A DNA stretch of 64,000 nucleotides from Nesterenkonia halotolerans (GTDB lineage Bacteria > Actinomycetota > Actinomycetes > Actinomycetales > Micrococcaceae), in the NCBI RefSeq assembly GCF_014874065.1, contig NZ_JADBEE010000002.1:496001-560000 (forward strand). The letters are read 5' to 3'. Below the pieces are notes generated by a model that had not been told where the DNA came from, did no database searches, and saw only the letters and a program-made list of their open reading frames with translations. Shown piece after piece: positions 34,677 through 43,598 of the stretch. A program made the translations under genes and the position numbers. The stretch's first letter is position 1. Each line of letters begins with the position of its first letter.

Positions 34677-35329
34677 GTGCGTCGGTGGATCCCTCGCGGT
34701 ACCAGACGCTGGTCTTTGACTGCGATGGGGTCGTCCTCGACTCCAACCGGGTCAAGACGCGGGCCTTTTACGAGGCAGCGCTGCCCTACGGGGAAGCTGC
34801 GGCGCAGCGCCTGGTGGATTACCACGTGAGCCATGGTGGGATCTCGCGATACAAGAAGTTCGCGCTGTTTCTCGAGGAGATGGTGGACGGCCGCCAGGGG
34901 CCCGGACTGGATTCCCTCCTTGACGCCTACGCCACCGAGGTTCGAGCGGGCCTCATGGCCTGCGAGATCGCACCTGGGCTGGATCAACTGCGGCAGGTGA
35001 CTCGGGAGTCCCGGTGGCTCATCGTCTCCGGCGGTGATCAAGAGGAGCTCCGAGAGATCTTCCACGCTCGAGGCATCAGCAGCCATTTCGACGGGGGGAT
35101 CTTCGGCAGTCCCGATACCAAAGACGAGATCCTCGCCAGAGAGATGGGACGTGGCAACATTTCTGGTTCCGCGCTGTTCCTGGGCGACAGCACCTATGAT
35201 CACCAGGCCTCCTCGCAGGCGGGCCTTGACTTCGTCTTCGTTTCCGCGTGGACCGAGGTCCCAGGATGGGACACCTGGTGCCGGGAACAGGGCATCGCCA
35301 GCGTCGAGAGTCTTCAGCAGCTCCTCTAA
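34673..35329 (+). CDS. HAD-superfamily phosphatase
   Basis: A 218-residue HAD hydrolase with the nucleophile motif LVFDCDGVVLDSNRVK (DxD at about residues 15-17), a helical cap, motif II in LIVSGGDQEEL and motif IV in ALFLGDSTYDHQASSQAG. It is coupled to the cytidylyltransferase through GTGA. In known ulosonate pathways (Kdo8P, Kdn9P, Neu5Ac9P) a HAD phosphatase acts between synthase and CMP transferase. Its place here suggests the same role, though the substrate is inferred only from context. Confidence 0.85.
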   Translation: MSASVDPSRYQTLVFDCDGVVLDSNRVKTRAFYEAALPYGEAAAQRLVDYHVSHGGISRYKKFALFLEEMVDGRQGPGLDSLLDAYATEVRAGLMACEIAPGLDQLRQVTRESRWLIVSGGDQEELREIFHARGISSHFDGGIFGSPDTKDEILAREMGRGNISGSALFLGDSTYDHQASSQAGLDFVFVSAWTEVPGWDTWCREQGIASVESLQQLL

Positions 35330-35373
35330 CCCTGCGGCGCTGCCATTCTTCGGTGGCATACTTATCTCCGATC

Positions 35374-36246
35374 ATGAACCCTGAACCCATAGCCGCCCCA
35401 GACCGAGGCGGCATCTCCGTCCCGGTGGTGCGAGTTGAATCCGCTGATGAGCTGGTGTTCAACCCCCAACGGGGTGCTCTTCGCTACTCCGTCCCCCTGG
35501 ACGACCGCGGGAGCCTGGACGCGTTGATGCTCAACAAGGGCAGCCGCGCGCTCGTCGTCGTCTTTCACGGGGCGATGCTGAACGGACGCCACCACCTGCC
35601 CCGTTTCGAGTGGCTCCGCACGCTGGACGAGCGAGCTGAGTACTCCTGCCTGTTCTTGTCCGACCCGACCCTGAGCGTGGATTCCAAGTTGCTGCTCGGC
35701 TGGTATCTCGGGTGGGAGGGAATGGAACTCTATCCGCTACTGGGGGAGGTCATCACCAAGGCGGCGCAAGCAGCCGGTGCCGAACAGATCGTCTTGGTCG
35801 GATCCTCCGGAGGGGGCTTCGCAGCTCTTCAGGTGGCACCACATCTCCCTGGGACTCTTGCGATCGCGTTCAACGCGCAGACCGCCCTGAACAGGTACCA
35901 CTGGAAGGCGCAGGCCAACTACATTCGTCGCGTCCGGCCGGCTCTCGAAGACAGAGGAAAGTCTCGCCGCAAGTGGCTTTCTGCGCTCGGCAGCCGGGTG
36001 TCCGCCGTCCAGACCTACTCTGGGCCGGTTCGGAACCGTGCACTGGTCGTGCAGAATGTCCGCGACGAGCACCACTACGCGAAGCACTACCTCCCCTTCA
36101 AAGACTCCGTCCAGGGCGGCCCGAACGCGCAGCGAGTCAGGTTCGAGGAGTATTCCGCGGCGCCGTTCCACGAACCGCCAAGCCGGGGACGCTTCGTCGA
36201 GACCATTGACCGAGGCCTCACAATGCTGGAGGACTGGACCGCGTAG
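35374..36246 (+). CDS. Alpha/beta hydrolase-like protein of the glycopolymer locus (paralogue 2)
   Basis: A 290-residue protein with ALVVVFHGAMLNGRHHLPRF, the nucleophile elbow VLVGSSGGGFAALQVAPHLP (about residues 143-162) and a late Asp/His-rich segment VRDEHHYAKHYLPFKD. It is clearly related in layout to the hydrolase at 21403-22251 (shared GSSGGGFAAL, AFNAQT and a C-terminal KH-x-LPF/FEPF). I place the start at ATG 35374; the upstream open frame overlaps the HAD gene out of frame. It precedes a GT2 glycosyltransferase, whereas paralogue 1 follows one. A role in acylation or deacylation of the glycan is possible. No signal peptide is seen. Confidence 0.7.
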   Translation: MNPEPIAAPDRGGISVPVVRVESADELVFNPQRGALRYSVPLDDRGSLDALMLNKGSRALVVVFHGAMLNGRHHLPRFEWLRTLDERAEYSCLFLSDPTLSVDSKLLLGWYLGWEGMELYPLLGEVITKAAQAAGAEQIVLVGSSGGGFAALQVAPHLPGTLAIAFNAQTALNRYHWKAQANYIRRVRPALEDRGKSRRKWLSALGSRVSAVQTYSGPVRNRALVVQNVRDEHHYAKHYLPFKDSVQGGPNAQRVRFEEYSAAPFHEPPSRGRFVETIDRGLTMLEDWTA

Positions 36247-36297
36247 AGTGCTGCGGGACGTAACGCAGCTGTAGGGGCAGCAGATGAGAGGGCACAG

Positions 36298-38796
36298 ATG
36301 AGCAGCACCGAGGACCTCTGGCGCGCCGGCATGATCCAGGGATACATCTCCCGCGGAGCAGGGCGCATCGCGGAGCTTGAGAGCACCGCCCTGCGCGGCG
36401 CCTCGGTGCACATGCGCGAGATCCTCGCCTCGGGCGCCTCCCAAGGCACCTTGGGGTACGCGGAGATCGTTCGGAAGGTGCTCGAGGGCTCCGTCTCCAG
36501 CTACTCGCTGAGCGCGGACTGGCTCGCCCGGCTGGCTGGAGTCTGCGCACTGCAGAACACCGAACCCACCGACACAGAATTCGCCACGGCCGCGCTGCAG
36601 CTGATCAACCACCGGCGCGCTGACTGGCCGACCAACCGGCGGCAGCTGCTCAAGCTCGAGGCCGAGCTGCTCTTCGAACAGGACCGCTTCGACGAGCTCG
36701 AGAAGCTGTTCGCTGATCACCCCGAGGTGCGGTCTTTCCATTTCGACTACCTGGTCACCGACTCCCGAAGCCCCTTCCTGCGCGGCAGTCACGGACTGCC
36801 GCTCCAGCGCTGGCTGGAACGGTTCAACAGGCAGTTCGACGACTACGACCTGGCTCCGGTCTCGCTGCGCCCCGGCGACGGGATCCCCTTCAACCGGCTC
36901 ACCTCCGTCCCGGAGGCTGACGCGCACGGTGTGGGGGAGGAGCCCGGGGATCCTTTGGTCACCGTGATCATGACGGCCTTCCAGCCCGAGCGTGAGGATG
37001 TGCTGCAGTCAGCGCGGTCCATCCTGGAGCAGACCTGGCAGAACCTGGAGCTGCTCATCCTCGATGACGCCTCCCCGGCGGACTATGCGCCGATGCTCGA
37101 TGAGCTCGAGACCCTGGACCAGCGGGTGCGTGTGATCCGGTTGGAGACCAACGGCGGGACCTATGCCGCACGCAACATCGGGATCACCCAGGCGCGCGGG
37201 CAGTACGTCACCGGCCAGGACGCCGATGACTGGTCCCATCCGCAGCGAATCGAAAAGCAGGTCCGGGACCTGGTGCAGCACCCGGACCAGCCCGGCAATC
37301 AGGTCTACACGGTGAACATGACCGAGGATCTGGTGCGCATCCGCCGCGGCTACCTGCCGTATATCCCCAGCGCCCCCACGCTCATGGCGCCCACCCAGCT
37401 GCTGCGCGAGCTCGGCGGTTACCTGCCGGCCCGCAAGGCTGCTGATAACGAGCTGCGGAACCGACTGGCCGCCTACGCGCGCAAGCCTGTGGGGCTGATC
37501 AAAGAGCCGCTCATCTTCATGCGGATCCTGCCCGACTCCCTCTCCCGGGCCGATTTCCGCCCGGGTTGGCAGCACCCCGCCCGGCGCGCGTTCTGGAGCG
37601 CCTATAAGACCTGGCATGCCCGGGCCACCCCCGAGCAGCTCCGGCTCACCGGCGGGGACGTGGCCCCGGTCCATGTCCCGCCGCGCTTCACCGAACCCCC
37701 GGCGCCCGGCCCCAAGCTCGACGTCGTGATCGCTGCAGACTGGTGTGAATATGGCCCCGAGCAGATCAGCGCTCTGGAAGAGATCCACCAGCTGCTGCAG
37801 GCCGGTCTGCGCGTGGGAGTGCTCCACCTGGACAACGCCCTGCATCTTGCTCGCTACTCCAGAACGCACTGCGCCCCGATCGAGGAGCTCATCTCCACCG
37901 GACAGGTGCAGCTGGTGCTCGCGGATGAAGACTTCCACGAGGTGGGACTGCTGCTGGTGCGCAATCCCGAGCTGCTCCAATTCATGCCGGCCGGATCCAC
38001 AGCATTCACCCCGGATCGGGTGGCCGTGGTGGCCGAAGCGGCACCCCGCGACGCCAGCTCCAAGGTTAAATACCTGCCAGCCGAATGCGCCCGGCACGCC
38101 GAGACCTACTTCGGACGACGTGCCCAGTGGGTGCCGAGCAGGGCCAGGGTCCGCAGCTCGCTGGAACAGCTTCTGCCGGTTGAGGACCTCAGCGCGCTCA
38201 CCTACGCCAGTCCCTTCGTCCCCGGTGCCTCACGCAAGCGCCGTAGCCTGGCCTCTCGCCGTCCTGTCATAGGCCGCTGGGCCGGAGTCACCCGCGAAGA
38301 CTGGCCTACCCACGCCGCAGAGACGCTTCTGCGCTGGCCCGCCAATGAGGCGACCGATGTTCGCCTCTACGGGGACCCGGCAGCGGCGCAGCGTGCCCTG
38401 GGCGTGCGGCATCTCCCCGCGAACTGGGTGGTCTTCGAATCCGTCGACGCCTCCCGTTCAGGGTTCTACCGAGGGGTGGACTTCTTCGTCCACTACGCGC
38501 AGACCCCACCCAGCCAGCCCGAGCGGGCTGTCCTGGAAGCGATGGCGAGTGGCAGCGTGGTGATCCTCCCTTCGGCCTTTGAAACCACCTACCGGGGCGC
38601 CGCCCTCTACGCGGAGGCAGATGCCGTGCAGCCCCTGATTCGACGCTACAGCGCCGAGGAAGAGCTGTTTGAGGCGCAGGCCGCACGCGGGGTGGCGTTC
38701 GCCCAGAAGTACGCCTGGACGGCGTACGCAGACCTCATCGGCCAGCTGGCCGAGCAGCCCCAGACCACACCAGATCGGGAGACACTGGCTCTATGA
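36298..38796 (+). CDS. Multidomain glycosyltransferase (GT2 plus C-terminal GT4-like)
   Basis: An 832-residue protein related to the giant transferase at 17316-21413 but lacking its N-terminal about 450 residues. A helical region (1-about 200) precedes a GT2 domain (LVTVIMTAFQPEREDVLQSA, LLILDDASPADYAPM, GTYAARNIGITQARGQYVTG, QDADDWSHPQRIEKQ). The C-terminal half has NWVVFESVDASRSGFYRGVD, FFVHYAQTPPSQPERAVLEA and GSVVILPSAFE, the GT4-like donor side. It is probably a cytoplasmic transferase building the surface polymer. Its stop overlaps the next gene by ATGA. Confidence 0.85.
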   Translation: MSSTEDLWRAGMIQGYISRGAGRIAELESTALRGASVHMREILASGASQGTLGYAEIVRKVLEGSVSSYSLSADWLARLAGVCALQNTEPTDTEFATAALQLINHRRADWPTNRRQLLKLEAELLFEQDRFDELEKLFADHPEVRSFHFDYLVTDSRSPFLRGSHGLPLQRWLERFNRQFDDYDLAPVSLRPGDGIPFNRLTSVPEADAHGVGEEPGDPLVTVIMTAFQPEREDVLQSARSILEQTWQNLELLILDDASPADYAPMLDELETLDQRVRVIRLETNGGTYAARNIGITQARGQYVTGQDADDWSHPQRIEKQVRDLVQHPDQPGNQVYTVNMTEDLVRIRRGYLPYIPSAPTLMAPTQLLRELGGYLPARKAADNELRNRLAAYARKPVGLIKEPLIFMRILPDSLSRADFRPGWQHPARRAFWSAYKTWHARATPEQLRLTGGDVAPVHVPPRFTEPPAPGPKLDVVIAADWCEYGPEQISALEEIHQLLQAGLRVGVLHLDNALHLARYSRTHCAPIEELISTGQVQLVLADEDFHEVGLLLVRNPELLQFMPAGSTAFTPDRVAVVAEAAPRDASSKVKYLPAECARHAETYFGRRAQWVPSRARVRSSLEQLLPVEDLSALTYASPFVPGASRKRRSLASRRPVIGRWAGVTREDWPTHAAETLLRWPANEATDVRLYGDPAAAQRALGVRHLPANWVVFESVDASRSGFYRGVDFFVHYAQTPPSQPERAVLEAMASGSVVILPSAFETTYRGAALYAEADAVQPLIRRYSAEEELFEAQAARGVAFAQKYAWTAYADLIGQLAEQPQTTPDRETLAL

Positions 38797-39221
38797 CTCG
38801 CGGACTCTCCAAAGAACAACTCGCCCTGATTGCGCTCTACGGGGTCTCCCTGCTGGTCACGCTGATCGCCGTGCTGTTGCAGCTGTGGGTCTTCGCCGCC
38901 GTCGCCGCGATCGTGAGCTTCGGCCTCTTCTCGGCGCTGGTGATCCTGACCCTGGCCGCGATGACCCACGTTGCCTCCGGCATTCGGGGAAGACTCACGG
39001 ACTTGGAAGCAAGCGTCAGGCCCGCCCGCACCACGGCGATGTTCCGGCGCATCGACGAGCGCACCATTCAAATCAACCGCACCCTCGACGCCACCGAGGC
39101 CCGGTTACGTGCGAGCGAGGCACGCACTCTGGCGGGGTTCGAAGACCACCGTCATCACCTCGAGGACGAGATCGCTCGGCTGCGTGCGGAGTCCGCCGGC
39201 GAGGATCGCGCCCACCGGTAG
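38793..39221 (+). CDS. Small membrane protein with C-terminal coiled coil
   Basis: A 142-residue protein starting in an ATGA overlap with the GT2 gene. Two hydrophobic helices (about residues 9-30 and 33-58, LYGVSLLVTLIAVLLQLWVF onward) are followed by a charged helical tail that could form a coiled coil (IRGRLTDLEASVRPART, RIDERTIQINRTLDATEARL). I recognise no family. Tight coupling suggests it anchors or organises the transferase at the membrane (inference). Confidence 0.75.
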   Translation: MTRGLSKEQLALIALYGVSLLVTLIAVLLQLWVFAAVAAIVSFGLFSALVILTLAAMTHVASGIRGRLTDLEASVRPARTTAMFRRIDERTIQINRTLDATEARLRASEARTLAGFEDHRHHLEDEIARLRAESAGEDRAHR

Positions 39222-39267
39222 GATGCGCCGGCCTGGATCGAAGGAGGCAGCCGTCAGCTGGCAGGTG

Positions 39268-40158
39268 CTAGCTCATCTCTCCTGTCCTGCCGACGCGAGT
39301 GGCCAGCAGCACTCCGAGAATAACCACGAGCGCCCCGATGATCTTTGCGGCCGTGAGCTCGGCGCCTAGCCACAGGACTGCCCCCGCCATGGTCACCACC
39401 GGCAGGAAGTTCAGAAAGACGGACGCTCGAGCGGCCCCCAGACGCTGCACCGCCCGGTTGTAGAACAACAGCGCCACCACGCTCGGGAACACTCCCAGGT
39501 AGACCAGTCCCGGAACGTGCTCGGCCAGCGTGAGTGCGGGGACGCCCAGCACCATCCACTCCACGGCGACCAAAGGTGTCAGCACGAGAGCCCCCAGCCC
39601 CGTCATGACGAGGACGACGCTGAAGGTGGGGAACAGGTGCAGGTACCGCGTCACCGCGAGGGAGTACAACGACCAGGAGATGATGGCCCCGACCATGATG
39701 CCGTCGCCCACGTTCCACGAGAGCTCCGCAAGCCGCAGAAGCTGACCATCGGTGATGACCCAGAGAGCGCCGGAGAGGGACAGTGCGACTCCCCACCACT
39801 GGACAGAGCGAAGCCTCTCCCGGAGGAGCAGCGCGCTCAACGCCAGAGTCAGCGCGGGGATCAGGGACTCCAGGACTGAGACGTTGGTGGAGGAGGTGAA
39901 CTGCAGAGCGCCATAGATGAACGTGTTGAAGAAGGCGACACCTGTGAGGGTCAGCAGCAGCAACGGCTTCCACTGGGCACGGAAGACTTCCCGTGCCCGC
40001 CAGGCGGCCTTGCCCGCCAAGGGCGCGAGGCAGAGGAAGGCGATGACCAGACGGCAGAACGCGATGGTCAGCGGCGGAAGACTGTTGAGGGATTCCCCGA
40101 TCAGGATATTGCCGGCGTAGAAGACCACCACCAGGAGCATCATCAGGTAGGGGAGCAC
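39268..40158 (-). CDS. EamA/DMT-family transporter
   Basis: A 296-residue protein with about ten hydrophobic helices in two EamA repeats. The N-terminal repeat shows YAGNILIGESLNSLPPLTIA and FCRLVIAFLCLAPLAG; the second repeat begins near residue 150 (SWNVGDGIMVGAIISWSLYS). EamA/DMT proteins export small metabolites or carry nucleotide sugars. In this locus a role in precursor movement is possible but unproven. The start is GTG at 40158, with AGGA about 8 nt upstream. The gene is convergent with the membrane protein at 38793. Confidence 0.87.
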   Translation of the reverse strand: MLPYLMMLLVVVFYAGNILIGESLNSLPPLTIAFCRLVIAFLCLAPLAGKAAWRAREVFRAQWKPLLLLTLTGVAFFNTFIYGALQFTSSTNVSVLESLIPALTLALSALLLRERLRSVQWWGVALSLSGALWVITDGQLLRLAELSWNVGDGIMVGAIISWSLYSLAVTRYLHLFPTFSVVLVMTGLGALVLTPLVAVEWMVLGVPALTLAEHVPGLVYLGVFPSVVALLFYNRAVQRLGAARASVFLNFLPVVTMAGAVLWLGAELTAAKIIGALVVILGVLLATRVGRTGEMS

Positions 40159-40193
40159 GAGTGGTTCCTGATCCGATCAGTGGTGGACAGCCG

Positions 40194-41360
40194 TCAGGAT
40201 GATCCGCGCACGTCCGCGCGGACCTGCTGTGCTGCTGCGGCAACCGCGGCGCCATCACCGGGACCCTCGGCCTCGCGGAGGGCTCCGAGCATTCGCTGGG
40301 CCTCCTCGGCCAGCCTCGCCCTGGAGGTCTCCGCCCCGTAGAGCTCGGCGACACCCCGCGCCTGCTGAGCCAGTTCAACAATGGCGGCGTCGTCGTCGTT
40401 CTTGCGCAGCACCAGCATGGGCAGGTGCAGCTTCAGCAGACGGTTCCAATAATCGGCGCGCATCTTGCCGGCGCGGGTGCTGATCCGCCCGCCCTGACCC
40501 CGCCCGAGCGCGAGGATGCCGAAGCAGTCGTGGAGGAACTGCAGCTGCCGCTTGGCGGGGATCTCGGCGCGCGAGACGTTCACCCGGCCCTTGGCTGCTG
40601 CGCCGGCAGAACCAGACCCAGAACCGGACCCAGGCTCTGTCTCCGGCGCGTCCATGGTGAGGAAGTAGCAGTCCACGTCTTCGACCATCGCCACGCTGTG
40701 CGCGTGCAGGAAGGCGCTGATCATGAAGGGGTGATCGCTGGCGTAGATCAGTGATTCGTTGAACCGGTAGTCCAGGCCGCGGATGAAGTCAGTCCGGAGC
40801 AGCTTCTGCACATGCAGACTGTTGAGCCAGCCCGAGTGGTACTCCTTGCCGGGTTTGGCGTCGCGGGGTTCCAGCACGTTGGGAGCCGAGCGGTTCACTC
40901 CGACGTAGCGGCCCACCACGATGTCCGCCCGCTTCTTCTTGGCTGCCTGGGTCATCGCGCGCAGCGCCTCGGGGCCCAGGTAGTCATCGGCGTCCACAAA
41001 GAACACGAACTCGCCAAGGGCCTGGTCCATGATGATGTTCCGCCCCTTGGACGGACTGCCCGAGGCGCGGTGGCGCTGCACGGAGAAACATGCCCAGGAG
41101 GCGCTGTGCTCATGCCGGCGGGCGATCCCCGCGGTCTTGTCCGTGGAGCCATCGTCCACGACCAGCACCTCGATGTGTTCGGCACCCAGGGTCTGGGCCG
41201 CGATGCTCTCCAGGCAGCGGGAGATCTTCTCCGCGTCGTTGTAGCTGGTGATCCCGACCGTGACCATCGGCCCGTGGGGATCGCGGGTGTACGCGGTGTA
41301 CCGGGCAGGGGAGGAGCCAGGTCGCGGAAACCTGCGGAGCGTGCGGAGTGTGCCGAACAA
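40194..41360 (-). CDS. Glycosyltransferase family 2 protein
   Basis: A GT2 (GT-A fold) transferase: MVTVGITSYNDAEKISRCLE, VLVVDDGSTDKTAGIA, KGRNIIMDQALGEFVFFVDA with DADD as the DxD-type metal site, and RFNESLIYASDHPFMISAFL. A Gly-Ser linker (GSGSGSGSAG) lies about residue 240, before a helical C-terminal about 140 residues. The N-terminus is uncertain: the TTG at 41360 has AGGGAAG 6 nt upstream (388 residues), the ATG at 41267 starts right at the GT2 core but has no ribosome binding site, and the frame stays open to 41747 through the divergent cytidylyltransferase. The DMT transporter follows on the same strand, 35 bp away. Confidence 0.83.
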   Translation of the reverse strand: MFGTLRTLRRFPRPGSSPARYTAYTRDPHGPMVTVGITSYNDAEKISRCLESIAAQTLGAEHIEVLVVDDGSTDKTAGIARRHEHSASWACFSVQRHRASGSPSKGRNIIMDQALGEFVFFVDADDYLGPEALRAMTQAAKKKRADIVVGRYVGVNRSAPNVLEPRDAKPGKEYHSGWLNSLHVQKLLRTDFIRGLDYRFNESLIYASDHPFMISAFLHAHSVAMVEDVDCYFLTMDAPETEPGSGSGSGSAGAAAKGRVNVSRAEIPAKRQLQFLHDCFGILALGRGQGGRISTRAGKMRADYWNRLLKLHLPMLVLRKNDDDAAIVELAQQARGVAELYGAETSRARLAEEAQRMLGALREAEGPGDGAAVAAAAQQVRADVRGSS

Positions 41361-41437
41361 GTGTGTCTTCCCTGCGTCGGGGCCGGTCGGGTCTGCAGCC
41401 AATATGCCATACCGCTGGCCCGTCAACGCGCCCTGGG

Positions 41438-41443
41438 TAGACT
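41438..41443 (+). promoter_or_regulatory. -10 box of a leaderless promoter (cytidylyltransferase gene)
   Basis: TAGACT ends 8 nt before the GTG at 41452. The identical hexamer at the same spacing is found at 43585-43590. Confidence 0.55.
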
Positions 41444-41451
41444 CGACCGCT

Positions 41452-42198
41452 GTGAGCAGCTCAGAGAAGACCTCAGCAGAGACCCTCGACCCGATCACCG
41501 TGGTCATCCCCGCCCGCGCCGGCAGCGAGCGGGTGCCGCAGAAGAACACCAAACCCTTCGCGGAGATCCCCGGCGGGCTGTTGCAGCTGAAGCTGCAGCA
41601 GCTGGCCCAGGTGCAGGAGATCGACAAGATCATCGTCTCCTCGAATGACCCGCTGGTGCTCAGCGTGACCGAGGAGTTCGCCAAGACCACCGGCGGCAGC
41701 CGATTCGTCCCGCTGGAGCGCCCGGATGAGCTGGGCCGGTCCTCCACGCCGATGAGTCAGTTCATCGACTACGTGGCCACCCTGGAACCCACGGGCACCA
41801 TGTGTATGACCCACGTGACCCACCCGTTCCTGCGCGCGGACTACTTCCGGGAACTCATCCGCGCCTGGCGCGAGGCGGTCGACGCCGGCCACGACAGCCT
41901 GCTCACCGTCACCAAGCTGCAGACCTTCCTCTGGGATGAGAACGGGCCGTTCAACTACGACCCGACCGCGGAGAGGTGGCCCCGCAGCCAGGACATCAAG
42001 CCGCTCTACGAGATCAACCACGGCGCGTACTTCATCCCGTTCGCACGCATGCGGGAGGTCGGCGACCGTGTCGGCACGAACCCGAAGATGTACGAGCTTC
42101 CGGAGAACGCGGTCCTGGACATCGACTGGCCGGAGCAGTTTCAGCTGCTCGAGGACATGGCACTGGCGCGGGCGCACCGCGGCGTGAGCCTGCTCTGA
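41452..42198 (+). CDS. Acylneuraminate cytidylyltransferase-type enzyme (second copy)
   Basis: A 248-residue CMP-sugar synthetase-like protein. The CTP-binding loop VIPARAGSERVPQKNTKPFA is followed by IDKIIVSSNDPLVL, MTHVTHPFLRADYF, INHGAYFIPFARM and DIDWPEQFQLLED. It parallels the enzyme at 33984 motif by motif (THVTHPFL/THVTSPFI, NHGAYFIP/NSGVFLAP, DIDWPEQ/DIDWNED), so the two are paralogues that may activate different acids. The GTG start at 41452 matches a leaderless -10 box. The gene is divergent from a GT2 gene and convergent with an ATP-grasp gene. Confidence 0.86.
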   Translation: MSSSEKTSAETLDPITVVIPARAGSERVPQKNTKPFAEIPGGLLQLKLQQLAQVQEIDKIIVSSNDPLVLSVTEEFAKTTGGSRFVPLERPDELGRSSTPMSQFIDYVATLEPTGTMCMTHVTHPFLRADYFRELIRAWREAVDAGHDSLLTVTKLQTFLWDENGPFNYDPTAERWPRSQDIKPLYEINHGAYFIPFARMREVGDRVGTNPKMYELPENAVLDIDWPEQFQLLEDMALARAHRGVSLL

Positions 42199-42227
42199 GG
42201 TTCTGAGCCTCGAGGCCTCTAGGACTT

Positions 42228-43424
42228 CTAAGCTTCGCTGGCTCCTGCGGCCTTCTCTGCTCGTGCCTTCTGAAGCTTCCGGTACGCCTTGCGGCCGACT
42301 CTCAGCAGTGCTGGGGCCAGGGGAGCAGTCTTCGCCCTCGCCCGGCGTGCCGCCGCCAGGTGGGCGTCCCGCAGGTACGCGGTGATCGCGTCATCCTCGC
42401 CGGTGTCGTCACCGTTGACTCGCAAAGCCTTCTGCGCCTCGGCCAACCGGGCTCCGCCGAGGCTGCCGCGGTTGTAGAGGAAGTGGGCGAAGCGCTGGTA
42501 CGCCGTCAGCCCGATCAGCGGATAGGAGGCCAGCTCCTCATCCTCGGTGTCCTGCAGAGCTTTGCTCCAGCCCGTGAGCGGTTCGCTGTCCTCACCGTTG
42601 AGCCGCTTCCTCGCCTCAAGGAACAGGTGATCGAACCGGGCGAGCATCTCCTCGCTGTAGGTCACGGTTCCCCGCACCTCGGCCCCGGAGGAGAACGTGA
42701 ACTCGCCGAAGTAGGGCCCGTCCACCGTGTCGTAGAGATCCACACGGACGAACGGCGCATCGGTCATCTCTGAGAGCTCGATGGCCCAGCGGGAGAGCAT
42801 CACCGCAGAGCGCGGCACCACCGGCGCCCCGGGCTGGATGTCCCTGAGCCGGAGGAAGTAGTCGCGCCCCACGGTGAAGGGCTTCAGATCGCCGTCGAGC
42901 TTCACCATCCGCGGCGGTGACGTGTTCCTGTCGATCTGCGCGACCATCGCGATCTGGCCCTGGAACACATAGAACTTGTAGTCGAAGGGCACCGTCCCGG
43001 GCTGGGCGCCGTGGAGGAACTCCTCCACGATCCAGGCGGGGTCCTTGCGGCGGAACTTCGCTGCCACTGCCTGTTGCTTCTCTCGGATCTCCTCCAGGGT
43101 CCACTCGCGCAGGGCCATGTTGTCGAAGTAGCGGTCCTCGCCGACCCGCTCGAGCAGCATGACCCCTTTGGCGGACCAGCCGTGCGCGAACTTCAGCGCG
43201 ACCCGGTCTCCGAGCACCTCGGTGGTGATCTCCTCGGTGGAATGCAGGATGGCGTGCTGGGTGGGCAGGCCGAGCCGGGCGTCGCCCAGGGTCTTGTTCT
43301 CCAGCAGGCTGTGCACGTAGGTCTTATTGGACAGGTCCCGGCGCTGCTGCGTGCCGCGCCGCTGGTACTCGGCGTTCGCGAACCTCAGAAAGGGCGACTC
43401 GCGGGCGGATTTCTCGAGTGTCAT
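42228..43424 (-). CDS. TupA-like ATP-grasp protein
   Basis: A 398-residue protein of the TupA-like ATP-grasp family (TupA is the teichuronopeptide synthesis protein of Bacillus halodurans). Landmarks are the start region DLSNKTYVHSLLENKTLGDA, VALKFAHGWSAKGVMLLERV, WIVEEFLHGAQPGTVPFDYK, FYVFQGQIAMVAQIDRN, APFVRVDLYDTVDGPYFGEF and TFSSGAE. These provide the ATP/Mg2+ site. A basic C-terminal tail is present. It may attach an amino acid to a uronic or ulosonic acid of the polymer. The ATG at 43424 follows GGAAGA; a longer frame to 43517 exists but is poorly supported. Confidence 0.82.
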   Translation of the reverse strand: MTLEKSARESPFLRFANAEYQRRGTQQRRDLSNKTYVHSLLENKTLGDARLGLPTQHAILHSTEEITTEVLGDRVALKFAHGWSAKGVMLLERVGEDRYFDNMALREWTLEEIREKQQAVAAKFRRKDPAWIVEEFLHGAQPGTVPFDYKFYVFQGQIAMVAQIDRNTSPPRMVKLDGDLKPFTVGRDYFLRLRDIQPGAPVVPRSAVMLSRWAIELSEMTDAPFVRVDLYDTVDGPYFGEFTFSSGAEVRGTVTYSEEMLARFDHLFLEARKRLNGEDSEPLTGWSKALQDTEDEELASYPLIGLTAYQRFAHFLYNRGSLGGARLAEAQKALRVNGDDTGEDDAITAYLRDAHLAAARRARAKTAPLAPALLRVGRKAYRKLQKARAEKAAGASEA

Positions 43425-43584
43425 GGCGTCTTCCGGTCTTTCCACATCGTCATGAGTCAGCTCTGCGAGCTGGCGGGCGGGGATCGATAGCTGGCACCGG
43501 CGCTGGTGAGGACTCACCCCAGGTTACAGGGCTGTCCTCCCACGCTGACCTCCCGTGTCGCCTCGCGTGGAGCCCTGTGCTGAG

Positions 43585-43590
43585 TAGACT
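43585..43590 (+). promoter_or_regulatory. -10 box of a leaderless promoter (TPR-GT29-like operon)
   Basis: TAGACT ends 8 nt before the ATG at 43599. Confidence 0.55.
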
Positions 43591-43598
43591 CGCCAGTG

